64,000 bases of DNA from Gymnorhina tibicen. Taxonomy: Eukaryota; Chordata; Aves; Passeriformes; Artamidae. The notes beneath the pieces were generated by a model. It had not been told where the DNA came from. It was given only the letters and a program-made list of their open reading frames with translations, and did not search any database. The stretch spans positions 2,431,288 through 2,495,287 of the forward strand of contig VXAZ01006886.1 in assembly GCA_013399875.1 (NCBI GenBank). The letters run 5' to 3'. Position 1 is the stretch's first letter; the number at the start of each line of letters is the position of its first letter. The translations under genes and the position numbers were made by a program. Positions 63,866 to 64,000 of the stretch are shown one piece after another.

Positions 63866-63982
63866 GCGATGCACTACAAAGCGTAGTGTAGAACATCCCT
63901 GACAGACCAGAGAAGTTAGGTTACTTTCAAGCCTCTGTCATGACTCTTTGCTTCTTTGTGTATCAAAGGAAATATCATTAAA
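63866..63982 (+). other. COPB2: Possible alternative terminal exon of COPB2
   Basis: The strong acceptor tttttttcttcatag (ending 63865) is followed in the frame of exon 20 by six codons, AMHYKA, and TAG (63884-63886). A variant poly(A) signal ATTAAA lies at 63977-63982. If used, it would end the protein at 857 residues without the acidic tail. Sequence alone cannot show use. Confidence 0.25.
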
Positions 63983-64000
63983 GCAAAATCAGACTTGTCT

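Larger units (their letters stand above)
51326..64000 (+). other. COPB2: COPB2 introns, including the start of intron 20
   Basis: Introns longer than 300 bp are 51326-52529, 53011-53880, 54008-55007, 55157-56263, 56411-57433, 59605-60265, 61222-62018, and 63048 to the window edge. I recognised no transposon, snoRNA or other gene in them. A C-box-like GTGATGA at 51952 has no matching D box nearby. The last interval holds a possible alternative terminal exon at 63866. Confidence 0.75.

Overview
The window is avian nuclear DNA, single-copy and AT-rich apart from one CpG island. The evidence is the CR1 LINE fragments with typical bird 3' ends, two solo LTRs of families I recognise from bird genomes, compact introns, and three vertebrate genes in the order RBP1, RBP2, COPB2, all on the + strand. 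Seen from the other strand this is the same order as human 3q23 (COPB2, RBP2, RBP1). The LTR families hint at a neoavian or passerine bird, but I cannot name the species.

Layout: 1-11468 is the 3' part of RBP1 (coding exons 3 and 4; exons 1 and 2 lie before base 1). 11.7-26.7 kb is intergenic DNA with one CR1 fragment, short tandem duplications, a perfect hairpin, a perfect palindrome and a TTCC microsatellite. 26.9-35.1 kb is the complete RBP2 gene: TATA box, four coding exons, poly(A) signal, with two CR1 fragments in intron 3 or its flank and a GGAA microsatellite in intron 2. 35.2-50.6 kb is intergenic DNA with two solo ERVL-type LTRs in opposite orientation. 50.6-51.07 kb is a CR1 fragment that abuts the CpG-island promoter of COPB2. 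51.3-64.0 kb is COPB2: 20 coding exons covering 851 codons of a protein that has about 906 in human. The acidic C-terminal tail lies beyond base 64000.

RBP1 and RBP2 are tandem paralogues with matching exon structure. Their products are cytosolic carriers that deliver retinol and retinal to esterifying and oxidising enzymes. COPB2 encodes the beta-prime subunit of the COPI vesicle coat and is an unrelated housekeeping neighbour.

I found no new multigene system. The observations most worth checking are: RBP2 has His where the family's retinol-contacting Gln is expected, and also shares other residues with RBP7; COPB2 has a GC-AG intron; a possible early terminal exon could remove the COPB2 acidic tail; the COPB2 promoter has a perfect BANP-type motif and two ZNF143/THAP11-type motifs directly next to a CR1 insertion; and the intergenic DNA holds several recent local duplications and inverted repeats. 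All family comparisons are from memory; no database search was run.
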